This document shows positions 33,810-41,651 of a stretch of DNA of 64,000 nucleotides, piece after piece. The position numbers and the translations under genes were made by a program. The DNA comes from G965267425 sp965267425 (GTDB taxonomy: Bacteria; Bacteroidota; Bacteroidia; Flavobacteriales_E; Vicingaceae). The DNA is taken from assembly GCA_965267425.1 (NCBI GenBank), contig OZ253959.1, positions 1,798,001 to 1,862,000 on the forward strand, given 5' to 3'. Position 1 is the first letter of the stretch; every line of letters begins with the position of its first letter. A model generated the notes under the pieces. The model did no database searches. It was not told where the DNA came from and saw only the letters and a list, made by a program, of their open reading frames with translations.

Positions 33810-36554
33810 ATGAGTCAAATAGCTTATATAAACGATCAACCTTTTGAAATTCAAAAAGGTGAAACCATTTTGTCTTTTATTAGAAGACAAGGTATGGATG
33901 TACCCACATTGTGTGATGCACCCAACCTGAAACCGTTTGGCTCATGCAGAGTATGCAGCGTTGATGTAGCCCTTGAAGCCAATGGAAATGCCAAAACACT
34001 GGCCTCTTGCCATACTCCGGTTATGGCAGACTCGTATATCTATACCGATTCTGAAAGAATCACTCGATTGAGAAAAAACATTGTAGAACTTGTCCTAACG
34101 GATTATCCGTTAGATAGATTGTACGAAAACAAAAGTGGCAACAATGAATTGCAAAACGTTGCCAATGCCATTGGAATCAAACCTGAAGACATACGATACG
34201 AACAAGGGAAAAATCACCTGGACAGACAACCGGACGCTTCTCATCCCTATATGAGAGCGGATCTAGCCACATGTATCAATTGTTATCGTTGCGTGAGGGC
34301 ATGTGATGAGGTACAAGGAGAAATGGTGTTGAGCATGGAAGGTAGAGGTTTTGATAATTCCATCATTATGGGAATGAATGAAACCTTTGACGCTAGTGAT
34401 TGTGTTTCTTGTGGTGCTTGTTCTCAATCTTGCCCAACCGGAGCAATATCAGATGTTTTTCAATCCAAAATGACGGTGGCAGATGAGACCACACGTACGG
34501 TATGCACGTATTGCGGTGTAGGTTGTAATTTGGATGTTTCTACTGTGAATGGAGAAATCAAATCCATTCTTGCACCTTATGATGCTGAAGTGAATCAAGG
34601 GCATACCTGCTTAAAAGGACGATACGCTTTTAAATTCTATGATCATCCTGAGCGATTGAATACGCCATTGATAAAAAGAAACGGTCAATTTGAAGAAGCT
34701 ACCTGGGATGAAGCCTATGACTTTATTGAAAATAAGTTAAGAAGCATAAAGGATGAACACGGTGCAGATGCTATTGCCGGAATTTCTTGTGCTCGCGCTA
34801 CCAATGAAGAAAACTACCTGATGCAAAAGTTCATCCGAACCATGATGGGTACCAACAACATTGATGGATGCGCAAGAGTTTGCCACTCTCCTACTGCTCT
34901 GGGCATGCAAAGAACATTCGGAACAGGTGCGGCTACCAATTCCATTATTGACTTACAAGATGCTACTTGTATTTTGGTGATTGGTGCGAACCCAACGGAC
35001 GCACACCCCGTGACTGGTGCTAAAATCAAACAGAGAGCCATGAAAGGTGTCCCTATGATTGTGGTGGATCCCCGAAAAATTGAACTGACCAAATATGCCA
35101 AATATCACCTTCAGCTTAGACCAGGAACCAATGTGGCATTATTGAATATGATGATGCATTACATTGTCAAAAACGATTTGGTTGATACCAATTTCATTTC
35201 CAATCGAACAGAGGGATTTGAAGATTTCAAGAATGAATTGATGAATGTTGACATAGATGAAATGGAAAGGTTGACCGGAGTTGATAGAAACCTGGTTGAA
35301 GCAGCTGCCGTTGAATATGCAACTGCCAAGAATTCCATGTCATTTCATGGATTGGGTGTAACAGAACATTCGCAAGGAACTTTCACCGTTATGCTCATTG
35401 CCGATCTTGCGATGATTACGGGTAACATTGGCCGAAGAGGTGTCGGTGTTAATCCCCTGAGAGGTCAAAACAATGTACAGGGAATGGCGGACATGGGTGT
35501 TCAACCACATCAGGGTGCTGGTTACTTGCCAGTTGATAGAGATGATATTCACCAATTATATGAAGATTTTTATGGTGTTAGCATGCCAAAACACATTGGT
35601 TTTAAGATACCCGAAATGTTTAACGCCTCTATTGACAATAAACTTAAAGCCCTATGGATCATTGGTGAAGATGTAGTTCAAACAGATCCAAATACAAACC
35701 ATGTGAAAGCAGCATTGGATAATCTCGATCTTTTTATTGTCAATGAATTGTTTATGACCGAAACGGCCAAGATGGCCACGGTAGTTTTACCTGCTGCATC
35801 ATTCCTGGAAAAAAGCGGGACTTTCACCAATGGAGAAAGAAGAGTTCAACGTGTCAACAAAGTAGTTGAACCCGTTAAGGGAACCAAGTCCGACGGGCAA
35901 ATCATTGTTGATATGATGAACCGTTTTGGAGGAAGCTATGAGGATTATCACCCGAGTTGGGTATTGGACGAAGTCTCTCAAATTGTTCCCTTTTTCAAAG
36001 GAATTCGATGGGAAAACCTTGGAGAAAATGGGAAGCAATGGCCTGTAGGTGAAGATGAAAAGAGTACTGAGATCATTCATGAAAAAGAATTTAAAATTGG
36101 AAAAGGTCGAATTCAGTTTAAACCTTTTGTAGAATCACCGGAAATTGAAGAGCACGGCAAAAAATTCCCTTATATCCTAACCACCAATAGAGAACTTGAA
36201 CATTACAATTGTGGTGCCATGACGCGTCGTACAGGTAATGTGGACATTCTTGGAGAAGACACGCTCATGATTCATCCAGATGATGCCGCCAGTAAAGGAA
36301 TTGCTGATGGTGATTTGGTATGTGTAAGTTCTGCAAGAGGTAAAGTAGATGTTCGGGCAAAAATTACAAAAGAAGTAAACCCAGGTGTTTTAAGTTCTAC
36401 CTTCCATTTTCCTGAAGTAATGTTGAACATATTAACTTCAAATGTGGCAGATACGGAAGCACTTTGTCCAGAATACAAAGTTGTGTCCGTAGATATTCGT
36501 AAAGCAAGAAAAACCGAAACCAGGAAAGTCGGAGAATTTGTAAGTGAACATTGA
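33810..36554 (+). CDS. NAD-linked formate dehydrogenase alpha subunit (molybdopterin, FdsA-like)
   Basis: Catalytic subunit of 914 residues. From the N-terminus: a [2Fe-2S] ferredoxin domain (CDAPNLKPFGSCRVCSVD), a NuoG-like His/Cys cluster region, two [4Fe-4S] motifs (CINCYRCVRAC and CVSCGACSQSCPTGA), the molybdopterin-domain cluster (CTYCGVGCNL), and the catalytic Cys358 in ARVCHSPTAL, encoded by TGC, so a Cys rather than a selenocysteine enzyme. The C-terminal molydopterin-dinucleotide-binding domain includes TNRELEHYNCGAMTRRT. It oxidises formate to CO2 in the cytoplasm. FdhD is encoded divergently. The stop overlaps the rarA start by four bases. Confidence 0.95.
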   Translation: MSQIAYINDQPFEIQKGETILSFIRRQGMDVPTLCDAPNLKPFGSCRVCSVDVALEANGNAKTLASCHTPVMADSYIYTDSERITRLRKNIVELVLTDYPLDRLYENKSGNNELQNVANAIGIKPEDIRYEQGKNHLDRQPDASHPYMRADLATCINCYRCVRACDEVQGEMVLSMEGRGFDNSIIMGMNETFDASDCVSCGACSQSCPTGAISDVFQSKMTVADETTRTVCTYCGVGCNLDVSTVNGEIKSILAPYDAEVNQGHTCLKGRYAFKFYDHPERLNTPLIKRNGQFEEATWDEAYDFIENKLRSIKDEHGADAIAGISCARATNEENYLMQKFIRTMMGTNNIDGCARVCHSPTALGMQRTFGTGAATNSIIDLQDATCILVIGANPTDAHPVTGAKIKQRAMKGVPMIVVDPRKIELTKYAKYHLQLRPGTNVALLNMMMHYIVKNDLVDTNFISNRTEGFEDFKNELMNVDIDEMERLTGVDRNLVEAAAVEYATAKNSMSFHGLGVTEHSQGTFTVMLIADLAMITGNIGRRGVGVNPLRGQNNVQGMADMGVQPHQGAGYLPVDRDDIHQLYEDFYGVSMPKHIGFKIPEMFNASIDNKLKALWIIGEDVVQTDPNTNHVKAALDNLDLFIVNELFMTETAKMATVVLPAASFLEKSGTFTNGERRVQRVNKVVEPVKGTKSDGQIIVDMMNRFGGSYEDYHPSWVLDEVSQIVPFFKGIRWENLGENGKQWPVGEDEKSTEIIHEKEFKIGKGRIQFKPFVESPEIEEHGKKFPYILTTNRELEHYNCGAMTRRTGNVDILGEDTLMIHPDDAASKGIADGDLVCVSSARGKVDVRAKITKEVNPGVLSSTFHFPEVMLNILTSNVADTEALCPEYKVVSVDIRKARKTETRKVGEFVSEH

Positions 36555-37828
36555 AAACAAGTATCCCTTTAGCAGAGCGCTTACGACCCACTTCGTTTGA
36601 TGAATACGTTGGCCAGGAACATTTGGTCGGTGAAAAAGGAGTTCTTAGGAAAGCCGTTGATAAAGGAATTATACCTTCCATGATTTTTTGGGGTCCGCCT
36701 GGAACGGGTAAAACAACACTGGCGAACCTTATTGCCCATCAAGTCAAACGCCCCTTTTTCACCTTAAGTGCCATCAATTCAGGTGTGAAAGATGTGCGTG
36801 AAGTAATTGAAAAAGCTAAAAAGCAGCAATTTTTCGGCACTAATAATCCCATTTTATTCATTGATGAAATTCATCGCTTTAGTAAATCTCAGCAAGATTC
36901 CTTACTAGGTGCAGTTGAAAAAGGCGTTGTAACGTTAATAGGTGCTACTACAGAAAATCCCTCCTTCGAAGTGATTTCGGCTTTGCTTTCCCGGTGTCAG
37001 GTATATACGCTCAATGATTTGTCTAAAGACGAATTGCTCACCATTGTCCAACGGGCGTTGGAATCAGACACCGAAATCAGTGCGAAAAAATTACAATTCA
37101 AAGAACAAAACGCATTACTTCGATTATCAGGCGGTGATGCCAGAAAGTTGTTGAATTTGATTGAAATGATTGCCAATAACGCGGAAGATGGATTGGAAAT
37201 TACAGATGAATGGGTTGAAAACATCGCACAAAAACGATTTGCCAGGTATGACAAAACGGGTGAACAGCATTACGATATCATCTCGGCATTCATTAAATCC
37301 ATCAGAGGAAGTGATCCCAATGCCGCTGTTTATTGGCTAGCAAGAATGGTGGAAGGAGGAGAAGATCCTAAGTTCATTGCCAGGAGATTACTCATTTTAG
37401 CATCTGAAGATGTTGGAAACGCCAACCCTACGGCAATGGTTATTGCCAACAACTGCTTTCAGGCAGTCAATGTCATTGGTTGGCCTGAAAGTCGAATCAT
37501 CCTTTCTCAAACAACCATTTATCTTGCAACTTCGGCAAAAAGTAATTCAGCCTATCGGGCTATATCCGAAGCTCAGGCTGAAGTAAAAAAATCAGGCGAT
37601 CTGCCTGTCCCGTTGGCCATCCGAAATGCTCCTACCACTTTGATGAAAGAATTAGGATACGGAGATCAATATAAATATGCACATCAGTTTGAAGATAATT
37701 TTGCCGACATGGAATTTATGCCCGATGAAATTTCTGGTAAAACCTTCTATTCACCTGGAAACAATGCAAGAGAAAATCAATCTTTAGAATTTCTCAAGAA
37801 ACGATGGAAATCAAAATATGACTATTAA
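36551..37828 (+). CDS. rarA: Replication-associated recombination protein RarA (MgsA)
   Basis: AAA+ ATPase of 425 residues related to clamp loaders, acting at stalled replication forks. N-terminal LAERLRPTSFDEYVGQEHLVG, Walker A WGPPGTGKTTLAN, Walker B FIDEIHRFSKSQQD, sensor region GATTENPSFEV and the family-specific C-terminal part (KSIRGSDPNAAVYWLARM, RRLLILASEDVGNANP) are all present. The start is a TTG at 36551 in a TTGA overlap with the formate dehydrogenase gene; no ATG gives the full domain. It probably shares the formate dehydrogenase transcript although its function is unrelated. Confidence 0.95.
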   Translation: MKTSIPLAERLRPTSFDEYVGQEHLVGEKGVLRKAVDKGIIPSMIFWGPPGTGKTTLANLIAHQVKRPFFTLSAINSGVKDVREVIEKAKKQQFFGTNNPILFIDEIHRFSKSQQDSLLGAVEKGVVTLIGATTENPSFEVISALLSRCQVYTLNDLSKDELLTIVQRALESDTEISAKKLQFKEQNALLRLSGGDARKLLNLIEMIANNAEDGLEITDEWVENIAQKRFARYDKTGEQHYDIISAFIKSIRGSDPNAAVYWLARMVEGGEDPKFIARRLLILASEDVGNANPTAMVIANNCFQAVNVIGWPESRIILSQTTIYLATSAKSNSAYRAISEAQAEVKKSGDLPVPLAIRNAPTTLMKELGYGDQYKYAHQFEDNFADMEFMPDEISGKTFYSPGNNARENQSLEFLKKRWKSKYDY

Positions 37829-37833
37829 TTTTG
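37826..37833 (+). promoter_or_regulatory. -7-like box overlapping the rarA stop
   Basis: TAATTTTG matches TAnnTTTG, contains the rarA TAA stop and ends 4 bases before the ATG at 37838. The sequence here is A/T-rich, so a chance match is possible. Confidence 0.35.
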
Positions 37834-37837
37834 AAAT

Positions 37838-38155
37838 ATGTTAACAACTTCAACACCTGAAATAGCAGGCAAAAAAATTGGCGAATCCATTGGGATTGCC
37901 CGTGGAAGTACAGTTCGAGCCAGAAACTTAGGACGAGATTTGTTTGCCAGCTTAAAAAATATCATTGGAGGAGAGATTTCCGAATACACTCAGTTGCTTG
38001 CAGATGCACGAGAACAAGCACTTCAAAGAATGATTGAAGATGCAAGACGCATGGGCGCCGATGCCATTGTCAACGTTCGTTTTAATACATCCGCAGTAAT
38101 GCAGGGTATGGCTGAAATATTAGCCTACGGAACAGCCGTCAAATTTGAATCTTAG
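37838..38155 (+). CDS. YbjQ/UPF0145 family protein
   Basis: A 105-residue soluble protein of the YbjQ (UPF0145) family, which forms pentamers and whose role is not settled; a heavy-metal-binding function has been proposed. Matching stretches are KKIGESIGIARGSTVRARNLGRD-like sequence, ADAREQALQRMIEDARRMGADAI and MAEILAYGTAVKFE. Length is normal. It is followed without a gap by the Sua5-type gene. Confidence 0.88.
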   Translation: MLTTSTPEIAGKKIGESIGIARGSTVRARNLGRDLFASLKNIIGGEISEYTQLLADAREQALQRMIEDARRMGADAIVNVRFNTSAVMQGMAEILAYGTAVKFES

Positions 38156-38728
38156 TTGGGAAATATCTCCGACAACATAAACGATGTTGTACAATCGTTA
38201 AACAACAAAGGTGTAATTCTGACACCTACGGATACTGTATGGGGTCTTTCCGCAGATGCTCGATCCAAAGAAGCTTATGACAAATTGGTAAAGCTTAAAG
38301 GAAGAAGCGCTGAAAAAGGGATCATCGTATTGGTTCATACGGAGGTTTGGTTAGAGCGCTGTGTGCAAAACGTGCCTGATATTGCTTGGGATTTGTTAGA
38401 AATACAAACAAAACCCACCACCATTGTGTTTCAAAATGCAACATCCATCATATCTCATGTAACACCTCCTGATAACAGCATTGGCATGCGAATGATACAT
38501 GATGGCCCCATGTATGAACTATTAAGAAAATTTAATGCTCCCCTCCTTTCATCTTCGGCAAATTTCAGTGGGCAATCCACTCCTGCACGATTGGAAGAAA
38601 TTGACGAGGATCTTATTCGTCAAGTGGATTTCGTTTTCCAGCCAAATGGTTATGTTGAAAGGGATGCCCAACCTTCATCAGTTATCAAACTCAATGATGA
38701 CGGTGGGATTAAGATTCTCAGGTCTTAG
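38156..38728 (+). CDS. L-threonylcarbamoyladenylate synthase, Sua5/YrdC family
   Basis: A 190-residue enzyme that makes threonylcarbamoyl-AMP for the t6A37 modification of tRNA. Signatures are VILTPTDTVWGLSADARS, KGRSAEKGIIVLV and the late LLSSSANFSGQSTPARLEEI. It consists of the YrdC domain only, without the Sua5 C-terminal domain. The start is a TTG at 38156, directly after the TAG of the upstream gene; there is no in-frame ATG before the domain. t6A37 is the substrate of MtaB, encoded at 23084. Confidence 0.92.
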   Translation: MGNISDNINDVVQSLNNKGVILTPTDTVWGLSADARSKEAYDKLVKLKGRSAEKGIIVLVHTEVWLERCVQNVPDIAWDLLEIQTKPTTIVFQNATSIISHVTPPDNSIGMRMIHDGPMYELLRKFNAPLLSSSANFSGQSTPARLEEIDEDLIRQVDFVFQPNGYVERDAQPSSVIKLNDDGGIKILRS

Positions 38729-38730
38729 CT

Positions 38731-39570
38731 TCAAACCCGAGCATTATGGTATTCACATAAGGCTTCAATTGGTTTTTTAAGAAAACGAGTAACGTGAAAT
38801 CCGTAGTTGGAAGCACAATCTTCAATGTCTTGAGCAAACACCGTTCCTATAGACCCAACAATCCCGAGGGAAGTAGATCTATCAGCAAAATGCGATACAT
38901 AGATCTTGAAAAATTCATCAATGGAACTTCTAACACATTTATATACCCAATCATCATGCATGTTTTCTTTTAGAAAGGGAACTATTGAGGCCAAAAACTC
39001 ATTTGGTCGATCTCCTCGATACAGTCTATCCAATATTTCATTTAAGGTAAGTTTAATGTAATCTTTAAAGAGGGCGTTCAGTTCAGTTGGTAATTGTTTG
39101 TTGAGGTATAATTTCATGAATCGTTGTCCCATATTGGAACCTCCCCCCTCATCTCCGAGAATAAACCCCAGGGCTGGGATGTCGTTAAAAACCTCATTTC
39201 CATTATAATAGCAAACATTTGATCCTGTACCCATTATGGCGCATACACCACTTGATTCGCCAAACAGGGCTCTGGCTGCAGCTATTAAATCGTGTTCTAC
39301 ATAAACTTCCGCTTTGTCAAAAAAAGAAACCAAGGCCTTTTTTACGATCATGTTTCTCTCCAAGCTTGAACAACCCGCTCCGTAGAAAAAAACATGACTC
39401 ACACTTTGCCTTTTTTCTCCTAATTCTGCTGATGTTTTTAAGTCATTTTCAATAAATTGAGTGCTTACATGAAAAGGATTGTACCCTTTTGTTTGTGTGC
39501 TAAAAGCACCATCTGAACTCGCTTGAAGCCAATCCGTTTTTGTGGAACCACTATCTGCTACTAGTATCAT
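38731..39570 (-). CDS. BadF/BadG-type ATPase, probable N-acetylglucosamine kinase
   Basis: A 279-residue protein of the ASKHA kinase fold. VADSGSTKTDWLQ is phosphate motif 1, GTGSNVCYYNGNEV follows in the middle, and LGDEGGGSNMGQRFMK matches GlcNAc-kinase-like members of the BadF family. It would phosphorylate an amino sugar in peptidoglycan or chitin use, which fits MurQ and the lytic transglycosylase in the window. The ATG at 39570 is chosen; the upstream TTG at 39591 falls inside the -7 box. It converges on the Sua5-type gene with a 2-base gap. Confidence 0.85.
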   Translation of the reverse strand: MILVADSGSTKTDWLQASSDGAFSTQTKGYNPFHVSTQFIENDLKTSAELGEKRQSVSHVFFYGAGCSSLERNMIVKKALVSFFDKAEVYVEHDLIAAARALFGESSGVCAIMGTGSNVCYYNGNEVFNDIPALGFILGDEGGGSNMGQRFMKLYLNKQLPTELNALFKDYIKLTLNEILDRLYRGDRPNEFLASIVPFLKENMHDDWVYKCVRSSIDEFFKIYVSHFADRSTSLGIVGSIGTVFAQDIEDCASNYGFHVTRFLKKPIEALCEYHNARV

Positions 39571-39588
39571 TTTTGTTGCTTTGCCGTT

Positions 39589-39596
39589 CAAATTTA
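39589..39596 (-). promoter_or_regulatory. -7 promoter box of the amino-sugar kinase gene
   Basis: On the minus strand this reads TAAATTTG, a match to TAnnTTTG, 18 bases before the ATG at 39570. Confidence 0.55.
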
Positions 39597-39694
39597 TTTT
39601 CTACCATTGGTGTAACAATATCAAATTAATTTGATCAAAAATGAAGTTTTCCTTTATGGTTTATTAAATTAGCATTTCATATAAATCAATAACT

Positions 39695-40408
39695 ATGAAG
39701 AAAATTTACACTTTTTTATTACTTGTTTTAGCGTTTGGATTTACGCAAATTACTGTAGCTCAGGATCTTCAAGTGACTGACGTCTATATTTATCAATTAC
39801 CTCTTACTAATCCTGGAACTGAATACCCGGGAGATACAATTCCTCCTGGAGATACGGTTGCAATTGGACTTACCATTATGAACAATGGTCCTACTTTGGA
39901 CATTGGTGATACCATTTTGATGGGATGGAATTTAAGTACTGGTGGATTGGTTTCAGTTATGTCGAATGATTTCATGTCAGGTACATCCTCAAATTTTATT
40001 GTGACTACTGCTCAATTGGCTCCTACTGTTTTAGGACCTTGGCAAGTTAGTATTTGGCCTACATATTCTTCTAAGGGATTTTCAAATACTGATTCTACAA
40101 TAGGAAAAGGAAGTAACACATTCACCATTTACGAATTGACAACAGGATTGAATCAAATCGTATTTGCAGAAGGGCAAAATTTCTATGCTGATGGATATTT
40201 GAACATCAACTTGAAATCTTTTGTTGCTCAAAATGCTGAAATCAGAGTATTAAATACTTCTGGGCAAACTGTTTATCAAAATACAGCACAAGTGAATTCT
40301 TACGGATTTCAAGACAGAGTTGATTTGAATGGAAATTCAAAAGGAGTTTACATTTTAGCTATCTATTCTGAAAGTGGTGTTGAGACCAAAAAATTCGTTA
40401 TAGAATAG
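39695..40408 (+). CDS. Secreted protein with T9SS type A C-terminal sorting domain (1)
   Basis: A 237-residue protein with a signal peptide (cleavage likely after VAQ) and a C-terminal T9SS type A sorting domain of about 75 residues (AEIRVLNTSGQTVYQN, KGVYILAIYSESG, KKFVIE). The middle part is Thr/Gly/Pro-rich and beta-rich with the repeat GDTI/GDTV, similar to CARDB or Ig-like modules. It would be exported by the type IX system and anchored on or released from the surface. No enzymatic motif is visible. It is followed by a strong terminator. The next gene encodes a larger relative. Confidence 0.85.
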   Translation: MKKIYTFLLLVLAFGFTQITVAQDLQVTDVYIYQLPLTNPGTEYPGDTIPPGDTVAIGLTIMNNGPTLDIGDTILMGWNLSTGGLVSVMSNDFMSGTSSNFIVTTAQLAPTVLGPWQVSIWPTYSSKGFSNTDSTIGKGSNTFTIYELTTGLNQIVFAEGQNFYADGYLNINLKSFVAQNAEIRVLNTSGQTVYQNTAQVNSYGFQDRVDLNGNSKGVYILAIYSESGVETKKFVIE

Positions 40409-40436
40409 GAATCCTAAGAACTTATAGTTCATTGAT

Positions 40437-40469
40437 AACCCGAAGGCTAGAAGTCCTTCGGGTTTTTTT
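40437..40469 (+). terminator. Intrinsic terminator between the two T9SS cargo genes
   Basis: AACCCGAAGG (40437-40446), an 8-base loop and CCTTCGGGTT (40455-40464), a perfect 10-bp stem followed by five T. It separates the two related cargo genes, which are therefore separate units or are joined by read-through. Confidence 0.93.
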
Positions 40470-40492
40470 ATGTTTCATTTTTTGGTATTTTT

Positions 40493-40500
40493 AAGGAGGT
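40493..40500 (+). promoter_or_regulatory. Strong Shine-Dalgarno-like sequence before the second T9SS gene
   Basis: AAGGAGGT is a near-perfect anti-16S complement, which is rare in this window. The ATG at 40514 is 13 bases away, longer than optimal; another ATG at 40507 in a different frame is 6 bases away but opens only a 19-codon ORF. Confidence 0.45.
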
Positions 40501-40513
40501 GCAATAATGATAT

Positions 40514-41542
40514 ATGAAAAAAATTTACTGTTTTATCCTTTCTTTAGGATTGTTCATTTCTGCTAATTCTCAAGATGTTGGACTTACATCCATTGTAAAT
40601 CCGGCTCCAGGGCAGCAAATACATTTGATGTTCGATTATGAAATCGAATTCTCAATTACCAATTTTGACAACCAAACACTGCCAAGTGGTACCAAGATGA
40701 CCATTGATCTATTGTACAATGGTTTCTTTTATACCACTTACAATCTTACAATGGATGGCGCCTTACCATCTGGTGATAGTGCCTTTGTTAGCTTACCAGC
40801 TCAAACCATAGCCGGCCCTTCATTGTTGGATATCTGTTTGGTGGTGAATATGTCGTCTGATCAAAATAAACTAAACGATACCATTTGTGAGACCTATGAT
40901 TTTTCAACCAATAGTGATTTAGACATTGGAATTGATGAAATTGTGATTGTTACACCAAATGATACTGTTTTTGGCACCGGATCTACCATTAATCGAATGG
41001 ATGTAGTTGTTAAGAACTATGGTCCTGTTACAATACCCAGAGATTATCAAATCATATTCAGGTATGAAATGTATACCACCAACCGAACTTTTGGTCGAAA
41101 ACTTAATTCTCATTTAGATTCAGGAGATGTTGTTACCTATACCATCCCCTTTGCTCATCCTACTATTCAAGAGGATCCAGGTTCGTTTCAAGTATGTGTA
41201 CGAACAGACAAAGCTGAAGATGTTAATTCAACAAACGATGAGGATTGCAATTCCTACCTGGTAGTTGATTTTACAGGAACCAAAGATTATGAACAAACAA
41301 TAGATCAACTTTACTTTGCAGACGGAAGGCTGTTTCTAAAGCTCGATCATTACGAAACATCCACGGTAAACCTGAACATTTACAATTTGACGGGTCAATT
41401 AGTCACAAGCAAGGTATTGACAACAAATGATTTTGTCGCATTGAATTCCATTGCTTTGAATGAACTCAAAAAAGGCATCTATTTCGTTCAATTAGATGAC
41501 GGACTATCATCTATTCAATCTCGCAAAATTTTAATTGAATAA
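40514..41542 (+). CDS. Secreted protein with T9SS type A C-terminal sorting domain (2)
   Basis: A 342-residue protein with a signal peptide (cleavage likely after SANSQ), two CARDB/Ig-like beta modules (residues about 20-130 and 135-250) each ending in an acidic Asn/Asp-rich turn (NKLNDTIC, NSTNDEDC), and a type A sorting domain at the end (STVNLNIYNLTGQLV, KKGIYFVQLDDG, RKILIE). It resembles the preceding gene in plan, and the two probably arose from one ancestor. It would be a surface or secreted structural or adhesive protein. No catalytic motif is seen. Confidence 0.85.
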   Translation: MKKIYCFILSLGLFISANSQDVGLTSIVNPAPGQQIHLMFDYEIEFSITNFDNQTLPSGTKMTIDLLYNGFFYTTYNLTMDGALPSGDSAFVSLPAQTIAGPSLLDICLVVNMSSDQNKLNDTICETYDFSTNSDLDIGIDEIVIVTPNDTVFGTGSTINRMDVVVKNYGPVTIPRDYQIIFRYEMYTTNRTFGRKLNSHLDSGDVVTYTIPFAHPTIQEDPGSFQVCVRTDKAEDVNSTNDEDCNSYLVVDFTGTKDYEQTIDQLYFADGRLFLKLDHYETSTVNLNIYNLTGQLVTSKVLTTNDFVALNSIALNELKKGIYFVQLDDGLSSIQSRKILIE

Positions 41543-41624
41543 GCGACATATTGTCCGCTAAAACGCGATTTCTTCTGACATATATTCCGATTAACATGCA
41601 TCTGCTGCATTGGAAAGGTATTTG

Positions 41625-41651
41625 TTCATGATGTGAAAAACACATGATGAA
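41625..41651 (+). promoter_or_regulatory. Hairpin covering the clpB start codon (thermosensor candidate)
   Basis: TTCATGATGTG (41625-41635), loop AAAAA, and CACATGATGAA (41641-41651) can pair over 11 positions with one mismatch. The right arm contains both candidate clpB start codons (41644 and 41647). In RNA this would hide the start at low temperature. It needs the transcript to begin upstream of 41625, which is not known. Confidence 0.35.

Noticed and set aside
34881..34883. Possible selenocysteine at the formate dehydrogenase active site
   Set aside because: The codon is TGC, so the residue is Cys358; no in-frame TGA is present.
40507..40566. 19-codon ORF after the Shine-Dalgarno, overlapping the second T9SS gene
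   Set aside because: It has good spacing to AAGGAGGT, but no protein-like features; it is kept only as a remark under the SD finding.
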